Below, one piece after another: positions 16,840 to 27,500 of a stretch of DNA of 64,000 bases (its first letter is position 1; each line of letters begins with the position of its first letter). Origin of the DNA: Chlorogloea sp. CCALA 695. Lineage in GTDB: Bacteria > Cyanobacteriota > Cyanobacteriia > Cyanobacteriales > Chroococcidiopsidaceae. A program made the translations under genes and the position numbers. Location: the NCBI RefSeq assembly GCF_003003885.1, contig NZ_PVWN01000012.1:1-64000 (forward strand). Direction: 5' to 3'. The notes under the pieces are model-generated. The model ran no database searches. It saw only the letters and a list, made by a program, of their open reading frames with translations, and was not told the origin of the DNA.

Positions 16840-17703
16840 ATGATGAACCAAGAAAAAGAAGCAAAAGCCATAGCGCAGCAATTAGGTAATATTCCGCTTA
16901 ATGACGAAAAAATACAGGTAGAAATTCAACGATTGAATCGCAAAAATTTTGTTCCTTTAGAACAGGTAAAAGCTTTACACGATTGGTTAGAAAGTAAGCG
17001 GCAGGCGCGTCAGTGTTGTCGGGTGATTGGAGAGTCAAGAACTGGAAAAACTATGGCTTGCAATGCGTATAGGCTAAGACATAAGCCGATTCAACAGCTA
17101 GGTCAACCTCCAATTGTACCTGTTGTTTATATCCAGATTCCCCAAGAGTGTAGTCCAAAGGAGTTATTTTCAGTAGTCATTGAGCATCTAAAATATCAGG
17201 TGACTAAAGGAACTACAGCAGAGATTAGAAACCGGACACTTAGAGTGCTTAAGGGTTGCGGGGTAGAAATGTTAATTATTGATGAGGCTGATCGTTTAAA
17301 ACCGAAGACGTTTGCTGACGTGCGGGATATCTTTGACAATCTAGAAATATCTGTTGTCTTGGTAGGAACAGATAGGCTGGATAAAGTCATGACAAATGAT
17401 GAGCAAGTTTGCAATCGTTTTTCAGCATCTTATCGCTATGGAAAAATTTCAGGGGAAGAGTTTAAAAGGACAGTAAATATTTGGGAAAATCAGGTTTTAA
17501 AATTACCAGTTTTATCAAATCTAACTCAACCGAAAATGCTAGAAATATTAAGGAATAAAACGCAAGGTTATATTGGTTTGATGGATATGATTCTTAGAGA
17601 CGCTGCAATCCGAGCTTTGAAAAAAGGAATGCCAAAAATCGATCTCGATACGTTAAAGGAAGTTACTAACGAGTACACAGCACCCCCCAAAACGCAAAAA
17701 TGA
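16840..17703 (+). CDS. tnsC: TnsC AAA+ regulator, element 1
   Basis: A 287-residue AAA+ ATPase that polymerises on DNA and links the Cas12k-TniQ target complex to TnsB. Walker A is GESRTGKT (residues 64-71) and Walker B is MLIIDEAD (Asp148-Glu149); LVGTDRL follows as sensor 1. All look functional. The start is ATGATG, so either Met may be used. It overlaps tniQ by four bases (ATGA). Confidence 0.94.
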   Translation: MMNQEKEAKAIAQQLGNIPLNDEKIQVEIQRLNRKNFVPLEQVKALHDWLESKRQARQCCRVIGESRTGKTMACNAYRLRHKPIQQLGQPPIVPVVYIQIPQECSPKELFSVVIEHLKYQVTKGTTAEIRNRTLRVLKGCGVEMLIIDEADRLKPKTFADVRDIFDNLEISVVLVGTDRLDKVMTNDEQVCNRFSASYRYGKISGEEFKRTVNIWENQVLKLPVLSNLTQPKMLEILRNKTQGYIGLMDMILRDAAIRALKKGMPKIDLDTLKEVTNEYTAPPKTQK

Positions 17704-18221
17704 AAACCTCAGATTTTCAACCTTGGCTGTTTTGTGTGGAACCTTTTGAGGGGGAAAGTATAAGCCATTTTTTGGGGCGTTTCCGGCGGGCAAATGAAAT
17801 GACTCCTAACGGGTTAGCTAAGGCGGCGGGACTTGAAGGCGCGATCGCACGTTGGGAAAAATTTCGCTTTAATCCTCCTCCTTCTCGTCAGCAGTTAGAG
17901 GCGCTGGCAGTGTTGGTTGGGCTGGAAGCCGATCGTTTAGTGCAGATGCTACCGCCTGTTGGGGTGGGGATGAAAATGGAACCAATTCGTTTGTGTGGGG
18001 CTTGTTATGCCCAGTCTCCTTGTCACAAGATTGAGTGGCAGTTTAAGTCAACACAGGGATGCGTAGGCGATAGCCATCGCCACAAACTAAGCTTGCTATC
18101 GGAATGTCCCAACTGTGGGGCAAGGTTTAAGATTCCTGCTTTGTGGGTGGATGGATGGTGTCATCGCTGTTTCTTGCCTTTTGAGGAGATGACAAAGCAT
18201 CAAAAATTAATTCAAGTTTAG
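17700..18221 (+). CDS. tniQ: TniQ target-selection protein, element 1
   Basis: A short 173-residue TniQ, the size typical of V-K CASTs. The TniQ signature is PFEGESISHFLGRFRRAN (from about residue 14). Two zinc-binding groups follow: CGACYAQSPCH (about residues 99-109) and CPNC...CHRC (about residues 139-160). It caps the TnsC filament beside Cas12k. It starts within tnsC (ATGA). Confidence 0.93.
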   Translation: MKTSDFQPWLFCVEPFEGESISHFLGRFRRANEMTPNGLAKAAGLEGAIARWEKFRFNPPPSRQQLEALAVLVGLEADRLVQMLPPVGVGMKMEPIRLCGACYAQSPCHKIEWQFKSTQGCVGDSHRHKLSLLSECPNCGARFKIPALWVDGWCHRCFLPFEEMTKHQKLIQV

Positions 18222-18297
18222 ATTGCAGCTATTCTATGGCGAAACACTGTACTTAAGATGCCAAAATAAAAAATTGGCAATTCTGGATCAACTCCTC

Positions 18298-20376
18298 ATG
18301 GCGCAACTCGAACACATCGAAGGTATTGAAAAGCGGTTATGGTCAGCCGCAGATACACTGCGATCAAACTCTAACTATGCGAGTAATGAGTATTTCTTAC
18401 CTGTAATGGGTTTGATATTCTTGCGCCATGCTTACAGTCGCTTTTTGAAGGTAAAAGAGGAAGTTGAGGCAAATTTGCCCCAGAGGGAAGGGAAGACGAG
18501 AGAGTTAAAGAAAGAAGACTTCTCCCAAAAGGGCGCTATTTTTCTGAAATCAGAGGCGCAGTTTGACTATTTGGTGTCGTTGACAGATGGTGCAAAACGA
18601 GCAGATACCATCTTTGAGGCGATGGACTCCATTGAGAAAGATTACGAGACTTTGAAAGGGGTTTTACCTAAGTCTGAATACAAAGATTTGGATAATGAGG
18701 TGCTAGGGCAACTCCTACGGCAGCTAAACCCAGAGGAACTTAAATCTGTTTCAGGCGATGTGTTTGGGCGGATCTACGAGTATTTTTTAACCAAGTTTGC
18801 TGACCTTAAAGCCCATGATGGAGGTGAGTTTTTCACTCCTATTTCGTTAGTTTCTCTGATTGCTAATGTGATTGAGCCAGAGCGAGGGACAGTTTTTGAT
18901 CCGGCTTGTGGTTCTGGGGGAATGTTTGTCCAGAGTGCGCGGTTAGTCGAGGAACGCCATGATAACCCTCAAAAGCTAACCTTTCGGGGCTTGGAGAAGA
19001 ACCCCACAACAATCCGATTGGCAAAGATGAACCTGGCAGTACATGGTTTAGAGGGAAATATTCAACAAGCAATTACTTACTACGAAGACCCTTTTAATCT
19101 TGTTAGTCAGGCAGATTTTGTGATGGCAAATCCACCTTTCAATGTTGATGAAGTGGATGCGAAAGTAGAGGGCGATCGCCGTTTACCTTTTGGGTTGCCT
19201 GGGGTAAACAAAAATAAGAAGGTTTCTAATGGCAATTATCTCTGGATTAGTTATTTTCATAGTTATTTGAATCAGCGAGGACGAGCAGGTTTTGTAATGT
19301 CGTCTCAAGCTTCCAGTGCAGGAGGAGATCAGGCGAAGGTACGCCAAAAGCTGATCGCGACTGGAGATGTGGAGTTAATGATCGCTATTCGGAGTAACTT
19401 TTTCTATACTCGGTCTGTGCCTTGTGAGTTGTGGTTTTTCAATCGGGCAAAACTACAGCAGATGCGGGATAAGGTGTTGATGATTGATGCTCGTCAGATT
19501 TACCGCAAGGTGACACGCAAAATTTATGATTTTACCCCAGAGCAGTTACAGAATATAGTCTCAATTGTTTGGCTTTATCGGGGAGAATCTGAGCGATTTT
19601 TGGCTTTAGTTCAAGGCTACTTAGCCCGAATGCTGGATGAAGGCAATTCTTGTGTAGGGGTCTTAGCAGACTACCAAGGGGCTATTTCCGCGCTCCTTAA
19701 AACAGTAGAACCTTTCTTTAGTCCTTCCCTTTTCAAGCAGGGGGGATTAAAAGACCAAGATGAGGTGTGGCAGGAGTTTCAGCATACCTGCAAAACCTTC
19801 AAGGTCGATAGTGAAACATTCACAGACAAATTTTTAACTTTAACGCCACCAGAGGCAAAAGCAACCGCCCTTAATGGCTTTATCGAAAAGGTGCAGCATT
19901 TGGCTGAAACCAGCCGAGATTTAGTCAAGCAGACAGATTTAGTCTATAAGTTGGCAGGTCGTCTGGTAGAGCATTGTGAGGCTGATTTAGAGGCAAAAGA
20001 AAGCGATCTTTGGGTCAGTCGAGAGGTGAAAGCTTGCCTTAAAAAGTTGGATGTTTTTCGTCAGTCCGCAGTAGAGCAACTTAAACAGGTGCGGTATTTT
20101 TTCCGACAAGCACATTGGCTAATGGTGCGCTTTCCTGATGCTCAGTTACGCGATGTTGAAGGCTTGGTGAAACTGGTTGATCATCAGGAGTTAGAAGCGA
20201 ATGATTGGAGTTTGACACCAGGGCGTTATGTAGGAGTTGCACCGGAAGAAGTCGATGAAGATTATGATTTTGAGGAAGCGTTACGGGATATTCATGTTGA
20301 GTTAAAAGGTTTGAATGAGGAGGCGATCGCTTTGGCAGAGGCGATCGCTAAGAATTTTGAAGAGTTGGGGATATGA
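18298..20376 (+). CDS. hsdM: Type I restriction-modification methylase HsdM, element 1 cargo
   Basis: An N6-adenine DNA methyltransferase of about 692 residues. HsdM_N is followed by GEFFTP, motif I DPACGSGGM (Asp201) and catalytic motif IV NPPF (Asn278). The long C-terminal extension with helical segments is normal for the larger HsdM class. A TTG at 18223 would extend the frame by 25 codons, but family similarity begins at the ATG at 18298 (MAQLEHIEGIEKRLW). hsdS overlaps the stop by four bases. Confidence 0.9.
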   Translation: MAQLEHIEGIEKRLWSAADTLRSNSNYASNEYFLPVMGLIFLRHAYSRFLKVKEEVEANLPQREGKTRELKKEDFSQKGAIFLKSEAQFDYLVSLTDGAKRADTIFEAMDSIEKDYETLKGVLPKSEYKDLDNEVLGQLLRQLNPEELKSVSGDVFGRIYEYFLTKFADLKAHDGGEFFTPISLVSLIANVIEPERGTVFDPACGSGGMFVQSARLVEERHDNPQKLTFRGLEKNPTTIRLAKMNLAVHGLEGNIQQAITYYEDPFNLVSQADFVMANPPFNVDEVDAKVEGDRRLPFGLPGVNKNKKVSNGNYLWISYFHSYLNQRGRAGFVMSSQASSAGGDQAKVRQKLIATGDVELMIAIRSNFFYTRSVPCELWFFNRAKLQQMRDKVLMIDARQIYRKVTRKIYDFTPEQLQNIVSIVWLYRGESERFLALVQGYLARMLDEGNSCVGVLADYQGAISALLKTVEPFFSPSLFKQGGLKDQDEVWQEFQHTCKTFKVDSETFTDKFLTLTPPEAKATALNGFIEKVQHLAETSRDLVKQTDLVYKLAGRLVEHCEADLEAKESDLWVSREVKACLKKLDVFRQSAVEQLKQVRYFFRQAHWLMVRFPDAQLRDVEGLVKLVDHQELEANDWSLTPGRYVGVAPEEVDEDYDFEEALRDIHVELKGLNEEAIALAEAIAKNFEELGI

Positions 20377-21515
20377 AATCATATAAACAAAATACTATCC
20401 TTAGTGAACTAATAACCCTTCAGAGAGGTTTTGATTTACCAGAAAGCAATAGACAAATTGGAAATATCCCTGTTGTTGCTTCTAGTGGAGTAGTTGGTTT
20501 TCATAATGAAGCTAAAGTAAAAGCACCTGGAGTCGTAATTGGACGAAGTGGTAGTATTGGAGGAGGACAATATATTACAGAAGATTTTTGGCCATTAAAT
20601 ACTACTTTATGGGTCAAAGACTTTAAAGATCATAATCCCAGGTTTATTTACTATTTACTTAAAAATATTGACTTTTCTTCTTTTAATGGAGGAAGTGGTG
20701 TTCCAACATTAAACCGAAACCATATTGCAAATATTAAAGCCCCTTCATTTGATCAAAAACAAGAAAATAAAATCGCGGATATACTCTCAAAATATGACGA
20801 CTTAATCGAAAACAACCGCCGCCGCATTGAGTTGTTGGAGGAATCAGCGCGATCGCTATATCGGGAATGGTTTGTTTATCTGCGCTTCCCTGGTCACGAA
20901 CACACCCCCATTATTGATGGTATTCCTGATGGGTGGGAGAAGAAAAAAATTGAAGAAATCTGTGAAACTGTAGGTGGTGGTACTCCTTCAACACAAAATC
21001 ATGAATATTGGAGTGATGGTAATATAACTTGGGTTGTTCCTACAGATGTAACAAGAAATAACTGTTTAGCATTATTAAATTCTGAAAGAAAAATTACAGA
21101 AGCAGGTTTGAAAAATTCATCAGCAAAACTTGTTCCATCTGAAACTATTTTAATGACAAGCAGAGCATCTGTAGGATTTTTTGCATTGATGGATCAACAA
21201 GTTTGTACCAATCAAGGCTTTATTAATATTATTCCAAATCAGAAAAATTACAGAATGTATCTTTTACATAATCTCATGTATAGAGTTGAAGAAATCCGCT
21301 CTTATGCTGGAGGTTCTACTTATCAAGAGATTAATAAAACTCGTTTTCGCAATTTAGATATAGTCATTCCTTCAAAAACTTTACTTCAGCAATTCCAAGA
21401 ACAAAGCTATAAAATTTTGCAACAAGTTCGTTTATTAAATAAGCAAATCGCTAAACTTAACCAAGCCCGCGATCTCCTCCTTCCTCGCCTAATGAACGGA
21501 GAAATAGCAGTATGA
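20373..21515 (+). CDS. hsdS: Type I specificity subunit HsdS, element 1 cargo
   Basis: A 380-residue specificity subunit with two target-recognition domains (about residues 1-135 and 190-335). Each is followed by a conserved helix (SKYDDLIENNRRRIELLEE about residue 140; the second at the C terminus, LNKQIAKLNQARDLLLPRLM). It sets the bipartite DNA sequence recognised by the methylase and nuclease. Overlaps hsdM and hsdR by ATGA, so all three form one operon. Confidence 0.9.
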   Translation: MKSYKQNTILSELITLQRGFDLPESNRQIGNIPVVASSGVVGFHNEAKVKAPGVVIGRSGSIGGGQYITEDFWPLNTTLWVKDFKDHNPRFIYYLLKNIDFSSFNGGSGVPTLNRNHIANIKAPSFDQKQENKIADILSKYDDLIENNRRRIELLEESARSLYREWFVYLRFPGHEHTPIIDGIPDGWEKKKIEEICETVGGGTPSTQNHEYWSDGNITWVVPTDVTRNNCLALLNSERKITEAGLKNSSAKLVPSETILMTSRASVGFFALMDQQVCTNQGFINIIPNQKNYRMYLLHNLMYRVEEIRSYAGGSTYQEINKTRFRNLDIVIPSKTLLQQFQEQSYKILQQVRLLNKQIAKLNQARDLLLPRLMNGEIAV

Positions 21516-24500
21516 CCTACAGCGAAGACACACTCGTACAACAAACCACCGCCGACTACCTCCGCGATAAACTAGGCTGGGAATCCATCTACGCCTACGA
21601 CCAAGAAAACTATGGCGAAAATAGTCTTTTGGGGCGCACAAACCGAAAACAGATTATCCTTACTCGCTACCTTGAGCGCAAACTACGAGAATTTAACCCC
21701 AATCACCCAGATCAAGCCTATCAGGACGCAATTCGAGCCATCACTGAATATAGCAGTAGTCAAACTTTATTTAAAATTAACCGTGAAAAAGACAAACTCC
21801 TCAGAGATGGTGTAGAGGTCAGCTATCGCAATAATAAAGGCGAAACCGTTAAACCCACTCTCAAAATTTTCGACTTCGACACTCCCACAAATAATCATTT
21901 TTTAGCCGTTCGGGAACTGTGGATAGAAGGGGGATTTGGTCGCCAAAAACGAGCCGATATCGTTGGCTTTGTGAATGGTATACCCCTAATTTTTATGGAA
22001 CTGAAAAATATCTGGCGAAGTCTCCGCGCCGCCTATGAAGAAAATTATAAAGATTATCTTGATACAATTCCTCAACTTTTTCATCACAACGCCCTTGTTA
22101 TTTTTGGGAATGGAGATGATGCCAAACTCGGCAGCCTTAACAGTCCCTTTGAACACTTCCATGAGTGGAAACGCCTTGCCGAAAGTGACCCTGGCGTAGT
22201 TGACATGGAAACCCTGCTTAAAGGAATTTGTGACAAAAATAACCTTCTCGATATCTTTGAAAACTTCATTTTATTTGATAACTCCTCTCAAAACACCGTC
22301 AAAATTATTGCCCGTAATCATCAGTATCTTGGAGTAAATAAAGCAATAGAAGCTGTAGAAGACCGCCACAACCGCAACGGCAAACTTGGTGTGTTTTGGC
22401 ATACCCAAGGCTCAGGAAAAAGTTATTCAATGACCTTTTTTACAAAAAAAATTAGACGCAAACTGGGAGGTAACTTCACTTTTCTTGTCTGTACCGACCG
22501 TGACGACCTCGACACACAAATTTATGACACTTTCGCAGGCTGTGGACTCGCTAACAATGATCAAGACCCCTGTAGAGCCAGCAGTGCTGAACACCTCAAA
22601 CAACTTTTAGGGGAACATAAATCTTATGTCTTTACCCTGATCCAAAAATTCAATCAAGATGTTGACCCTGAACAACCCTACAACACACGCAACGACATCA
22701 TTGTCATCAGCGACGAGGCACACCGTAGCCAGTACGGGCGGCTATCTCTGAACTTACGCAACGCCTTACCCAATGCCAGCTTTATCGGCTTTACGGGAAC
22801 GCCTCTATTTCAAGATGATGAAATTACCCGCCGCTATTTCGGGGACTATATCTCGACTTACGACTTCCAACGTGCTGTAGAAGATAACGCCACCGTTCCC
22901 CTTTACTTTGACGCAAGAGGAGACAAACTTGAAGTCTCAACAAATGACCTAAATGAACGCATTGCAGCCAAACTCGAAGAATTAGAAATCGAGGATGCAG
23001 ATATTGATAAACGCTTAGAACGAGCATTAAAAGGGGATTATAAGGTCATTACAGCCGAAAAACGCCTTGATGCGATCGCCCAGGATTTCGTCACTCACTA
23101 CGCTAATGGTTGGGAAATGGGCAAAGCGATGTTTATCTGCATCGACAAAATCACCTGTGGGCGAATGTACCAAAAAATCACCCACTACTGGCAACTCGAA
23201 ATTAAAAAGCTCAAAAAACAACTCAAAACCATCACCGATCAACAAGAAACCATCTACAGAGAACGTCAAATTGCTTGGATGGAAGCCACTGTAGCTGCGG
23301 TGATCGTTAGCCATGAACAGGGAGAAGTTGAAAAATTCCGTCAGTGGGGTCTAGAGGACGATATTAACTTTCACCGTAACCGAATTAATAATGGTTTTGA
23401 ACTAGCAGACGGAAAACGAGTTAGTGTCGAAAAAGCCTTTAAAGACTCTGCTCATCCCTTCCGCATCGCCATCGTTTGTGCCATGTGGTTAACCGGATTT
23501 GACGTGCCTCCTCTCTCTATCCTTTACCTTGATAAACCCCTTAAAGCTCATACTCTCATGCAGGCGATCGCCCGTGCTAACCGAGTTTTTGAAGGGAAAA
23601 ATAACGGCTTAATTGTTGACTATTGCGGTATCCTCAAAAACTTAAGAGCCGCCCTTGCTACCTTTGCTGGAACTGCTGACGAAGGCAGAAAAGGCGACAA
23701 AACTGTCGATCCAACCCAACCCCAAGAAAACCTCCTCAATGATCTCCAAAATGCAATTAATGAAGTTAGAGAGTTTTTAAGCAGTCAAGGGGCTTCTCTA
23801 GATCGGATTCTTGCAGAAAAGGGTTTTGCTCTCAATGCTGCGATTCGAGATACCAAAGAAGCAGTCAACGAAAACGATGAAACCCGTAAACGCTTCAAAA
23901 TTCTCTGTCGAGAGGTTTTCAGAAAATTCAAAGCCAGCACTAATATTTCAGGCATAAACGAGTATCGAAAAGCCCATGATGCCATCAAATTAGTGGATAA
24001 AAGCCTTGAAAAAGATGAACAGGTCAAAGATATTAGTCAAGTGCTAAGAGAGCTTTACAGCGTCGTTGACGAAGCCATTGAAGTTACTAATATCAATACT
24101 CAAGATGGTGAACTTTACGACATCAGCAAGATCGACTTTGAACGCCTCAAAGCAGAATTTCAAAAAAGCCCTGCTCCTCGTACTACTGTTCAAAACCTCA
24201 AGCAAGCTGTGGAACAAAGACTCCGGCGAATGCTTAATCAAAATACATCCCGTATTGATTATCAAAAATACTACGAAGAAATAGTCAGTCGCTACAACCA
24301 AGAAAAAGACCGCCTCTTGATCGAACAAACCTTTGAAGAACTCCTTAAATTCATTCAAGACCTTGATGAAGAAGCCCAACGTGCCACCCGTGAAAGCTTG
24401 AGCGAAGAAACCCTTGCTATTTTCGATCTCCTCAAAAAACCCGATCTCCAATGTGATGAAATTAAGCGAATCAAAGGTATTGCCAGTAACCTTCTCCAAA

Positions 24501-24724
24501 TCCTCAAGCAAGAATTACTGCAACTCGATCTGTGGTATGAAAAAGAATCTACCCGCGATCGCATTAAGGGAGCGATTTACGATTTTCTTTACAGTGACAA
24601 CACTGGATTACCCGTTGAAAGCTACGAAATAGAGGAAATAGCAGAAAAAACTAATGTTGTTTTCCTTCACGTCATGCAAGTTTACAAAACTATTCCCTCT
24701 CCCTACTACGAAAACGCAGCGTAA
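21512..24724 (+). CDS. hsdR: Type I restriction endonuclease HsdR, element 1 cargo
   Basis: A 1070-residue motor and nuclease subunit. The N-terminal nuclease domain carries the PD-(D/E)xK remnant ADIVGFVNGIPLIFMELKN. Walker A is TQGSGKS (Gly300 to Ser304), the DEAH box is DEAHRSQYG (Asp401), and the helicase motif III is GFTGTPLF. A charged C-terminal helical domain follows. The protein looks complete, so the cargo could be an active restriction barrier. Confidence 0.93.
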   Translation: MTYSEDTLVQQTTADYLRDKLGWESIYAYDQENYGENSLLGRTNRKQIILTRYLERKLREFNPNHPDQAYQDAIRAITEYSSSQTLFKINREKDKLLRDGVEVSYRNNKGETVKPTLKIFDFDTPTNNHFLAVRELWIEGGFGRQKRADIVGFVNGIPLIFMELKNIWRSLRAAYEENYKDYLDTIPQLFHHNALVIFGNGDDAKLGSLNSPFEHFHEWKRLAESDPGVVDMETLLKGICDKNNLLDIFENFILFDNSSQNTVKIIARNHQYLGVNKAIEAVEDRHNRNGKLGVFWHTQGSGKSYSMTFFTKKIRRKLGGNFTFLVCTDRDDLDTQIYDTFAGCGLANNDQDPCRASSAEHLKQLLGEHKSYVFTLIQKFNQDVDPEQPYNTRNDIIVISDEAHRSQYGRLSLNLRNALPNASFIGFTGTPLFQDDEITRRYFGDYISTYDFQRAVEDNATVPLYFDARGDKLEVSTNDLNERIAAKLEELEIEDADIDKRLERALKGDYKVITAEKRLDAIAQDFVTHYANGWEMGKAMFICIDKITCGRMYQKITHYWQLEIKKLKKQLKTITDQQETIYRERQIAWMEATVAAVIVSHEQGEVEKFRQWGLEDDINFHRNRINNGFELADGKRVSVEKAFKDSAHPFRIAIVCAMWLTGFDVPPLSILYLDKPLKAHTLMQAIARANRVFEGKNNGLIVDYCGILKNLRAALATFAGTADEGRKGDKTVDPTQPQENLLNDLQNAINEVREFLSSQGASLDRILAEKGFALNAAIRDTKEAVNENDETRKRFKILCREVFRKFKASTNISGINEYRKAHDAIKLVDKSLEKDEQVKDISQVLRELYSVVDEAIEVTNINTQDGELYDISKIDFERLKAEFQKSPAPRTTVQNLKQAVEQRLRRMLNQNTSRIDYQKYYEEIVSRYNQEKDRLLIEQTFEELLKFIQDLDEEAQRATRESLSEETLAIFDLLKKPDLQCDEIKRIKGIASNLLQILKQELLQLDLWYEKESTRDRIKGAIYDFLYSDNTGLPVESYEIEEIAEKTNVVFLHVMQVYKTIPSPYYENAA

Positions 24725-24732
24725 GCGCTATA

Positions 24733-25176
24733 TTATCCAAATTTTTTCTTAGACGCTGAAATTTTGTTTAGCTTATCGTGAATCTCTTGTAAACAAAGGG
24801 GAATGACAGGCTGACCTCGATCTAGGAAGGCGATCGCCTTTTCCCTTTCAAACTCCTCCACCCCTAAGTCCTTGGTTTCTCTATCCCAAACCAAGATAAA
24901 ACGCTTCTGCACCACTGGATCGGAAAAATCCGGTACTTTTTGCTTCACAGCCTGCAATGCCTTAGCCGCTACCTCAAAACTCAACCCCACCGATAGGCAA
25001 TATTCCATTACTGCCAACTCAGTCAACTCAGAACGAGAGTAATAAATACTGCGTCCTGTTCCAGTGGCACTGATCGGAGGTACAACAACCCCCCTTTCCC
25101 GCCAATACTGCAATTGGCGCAAACTACACCCTGTAATCTCCGCCGCTTCCTTACTGCTAAAAAATGTTTCTGACAT
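24733..25176 (-). CDS. cvkR: MerR-type CvkR-like repressor of the CAST
   Basis: A 147-residue MerR-superfamily regulator: winged-helix start SSKEAAEITGCSLRQLQYWRERGV (described here by its motif at residues 7-30), then a short effector/dimer domain. Its place, divergent from cas12k with 68 bp between, and its sequence match CvkR (Alr3614 of Anabaena PCC 7120), which represses cas12k and tnsB. I did not find an exact copy of the published CvkR operator in the gap, only partial half-sites such as ACACTAATGT near 25228. Confidence 0.83.
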   Translation of the reverse strand: MSETFFSSKEAAEITGCSLRQLQYWRERGVVVPPISATGTGRSIYYSRSELTELAVMEYCLSVGLSFEVAAKALQAVKQKVPDFSDPVVQKRFILVWDRETKDLGVEEFEREKAIAFLDRGQPVIPLCLQEIHDKLNKISASKKKFG

Positions 25177-25244
25177 ACCTCTGATTTTACAGAGAACAGC
25201 TATAATACTTATATGTGCGTATTAGACACTAATGTTTAAAAAGT

Positions 25245-27095
25245 ATGAGCCAGATTACCATTCAGTGTCGTTTGATTACAAGTGAATCAACCCGCCATCA
25301 TCTCTGGAAATTAATGGCAGACCTTAACACGCCATTAATTAACGAATTACTGACACAAATGGCTCAACATCCTGAGTTTGAAACCTGGAGAAAAAAGGGT
25401 AAGCTTCCAGGTGGTACAGTTAATCAGCTATGTCAACCTCTTAAAACTGACTCTCGCTTCAATAATCAACCAGGGCGGTTTTATAAAAGTGCAATTACCG
25501 TCGTTGAGTACATCTATAAATCTTGGTTTAAAATTCAGCAACGCTTAGAACAAAAGCTAAAAGGGCAAACTCGTTGGTTAGAAATGCTCAAAAGTGATGA
25601 AGAATTAACCACAGAAAGTAATGCTTCTCTAGAAACAATTTGCACCAACGCTGCCCAACTCCTTAGCGCCCTATCCCCTGAAGAGGGCAGTATTTCTAAA
25701 AGACTTTAGCAAGCATACAACGACACAGACGACCTCCTGACTCGCTGTGTTATCTGCTACTTACTCAAAAATGGTAGTAAAATTCCTAAAAAACTCGAAG
25801 AAAACTTAGAAAAATTTGGTTTACACCGTCGCCAAGCTGAAATTAAGATTGAGCGAATAAAAGAGCAACTAGAAAGTCGTATCCCCAACGGTCGAGATTT
25901 AACAAGAAAAAACTGGTTAGATACATTAGAACTCGCATCTACAACTGCCCCCACAGATGAATCAGAAGCTAAATCTTGGAAAGATGCACTGTCGACTGAA
26001 TCAAAACTTCTTCCCTTCCCCGTAGCTTACGAAACTAACGAAGATTTAACTTGGAGTAAAAACGAAAAAGACCGCCTTTGCGTTCAATTTAATGGTTTAA
26101 GCAAGCATATATTTCAAATCTATTGCGACCAACGCCAACTGGAATGGTTTAAACGCTTTTACGAAGACCAAGAAATTAAAAAAGCTAGCAAAAATGAATA
26201 CTCCAGTGGTCTTTTTACCTTGCGTTCAGGACGAATTGCTTGGCAAGAGGGTACAGAGAAAGGAGAACTTTGGAACATTCATCACCTCATCCTCTACTGC
26301 GCTGTAGACACCCGTTTATGGACGGCTGAAGGTACAGAACAAGTTCGTCAAGAAAAAGCAGAAGACATCGCCAAAACCCTTACCAACATGAATAAAAAAG
26401 GTGATATCAATGATAAACAGCAAGCCTTTATCCGTCGTAAACAATCAACCCTAGCCCGACTTGACAACCCCTTTCCCCGTCCTAGCAAACCCTTCTATCA
26501 AGGGCAGCCTCATATTCTTGTAGGTGTGGCATTAGGATTAGATAAACCTGCTACCGTAGCAGTTGTTGATGGACTAGCAAGCAAAGAAATCACTTATCGG
26601 AGTGTCAAACAATTACTTGGAGATAATTACGAACTCTTAAACAAACAGCGCCAGCTTAAACAAAGGCAATCTCACCAACGCCACAAAGCTCAAAGTGGCG
26701 GAAGATTCAATCAATTTAGAGATTCCCAATTAGGTGAATATGTAGATCGTTTATTAGCCAAAGCTATTATCGCCTTTGCTCAAACCTATCACGCAGGTAG
26801 TATTGTTTTACCAAAACTGGGTGATATGCGCGAGTTAGTCCAAAGTGAGGTTCAAGCCAGGGCAGAACAAAAAATTCCAGGTTATCTTGAAGGACAGAAA
26901 AAATACGCCAAGCAGTACAGGGTAAGCATCCATCAATGGAGCTACGGCAGATTAATCGATAATATCAAAGCTCAAGCTGCCAAATTAAATCTTGTCGTTG
27001 AAGAATGCCAACAATCCATCCGAGGAAGTCCCCAAGAAAAAGCCAAAGAAATGGCAATTTCTGCCTATCGCGATCGCTCTATTAGCAAAACTTAA
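25245..27095 (+). pseudogene. cas12k: cas12k with one internal nonsense codon, element 1
   Basis: The reading frame encodes 616 codons of Cas12k, the naturally nuclease-dead type V-K effector that binds tracrRNA-crRNA and recruits TnsC/TniQ. A single in-frame TAG at 25707-25709 (codon 155) breaks it; everything downstream stays in the same frame to 27095. Against the element 2 copy (SVFKVLLNTYEET) the TAG (SISKRL-stop-QAYNDT) replaces a leucine, so one base change explains it. The C-terminal RuvC-like region (GVALGLDKPATVAVVDG) is preserved. The lesion is recent, a sequencing error, or suppressed; no frame change is seen. Confidence 0.9.
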
Positions 27096-27110
27096 TCTTA
27101 ATTCTGCACC

Positions 27111-27350
27111 TTGACAATAAAATAGAGTTATCAATCGCGCCGTAAGTCATGTTCATTTGAACCTCTGAATTGCGAAAAATCTGGGTTAGTTTAACTGTCT
27201 GCCGACAGTTGTGCTTTCTGAAGAAAGGTAGCTGCTCACCCTGATGCTGCTGTCTTCGGACAGGATAGGTGCGCTCCCAGCAATAAGCGGCATGGGTCTA
27301 CTACTGTAGTGGCTACCGAATCACCTCCGAGCAAGGAGGAACCCTCCTTA
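27111..27350 (+). ncRNA. V-K tracrRNA, element 1
   Basis: A structured RNA of about 220 nt, clearly homologous to the V-K tracrRNA: it includes ATCGCGCCGTAAGTCATGTT, GGTAGCTGCTCACCCTGATG, the AGGTGCGCTCCCAGCAATAA loop, TGGCTACCGAATCACCTCC, and ends with GGAGGAACCCTCC, which can pair with the repeat 3' half. A -35-like TTGACA (27111-27116) and TAAAAT (27118-27123) precede it; transcription should start near 27129. It lies between cas12k and the array, on the same strand. Confidence 0.88.
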
Positions 27351-27500
27351 ATTATTCATTTGAAGGACTAAAAATAAGGCAAAATTTCTAAGATATCCGC
27401 GCAAGTCCTAAATTGCTTGCTCTGTCTAAATCTCATCATTTCTAACCCAGACATGATTTTTGTGGTGATAGTTTGAAGGATGGGTTAATTCCAATCCCAT

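Noticed and set aside
25177-25244. An exact CvkR operator between cvkR and cas12k
   Set aside because: I found only partial half-sites with different spacing, not the published consensus.
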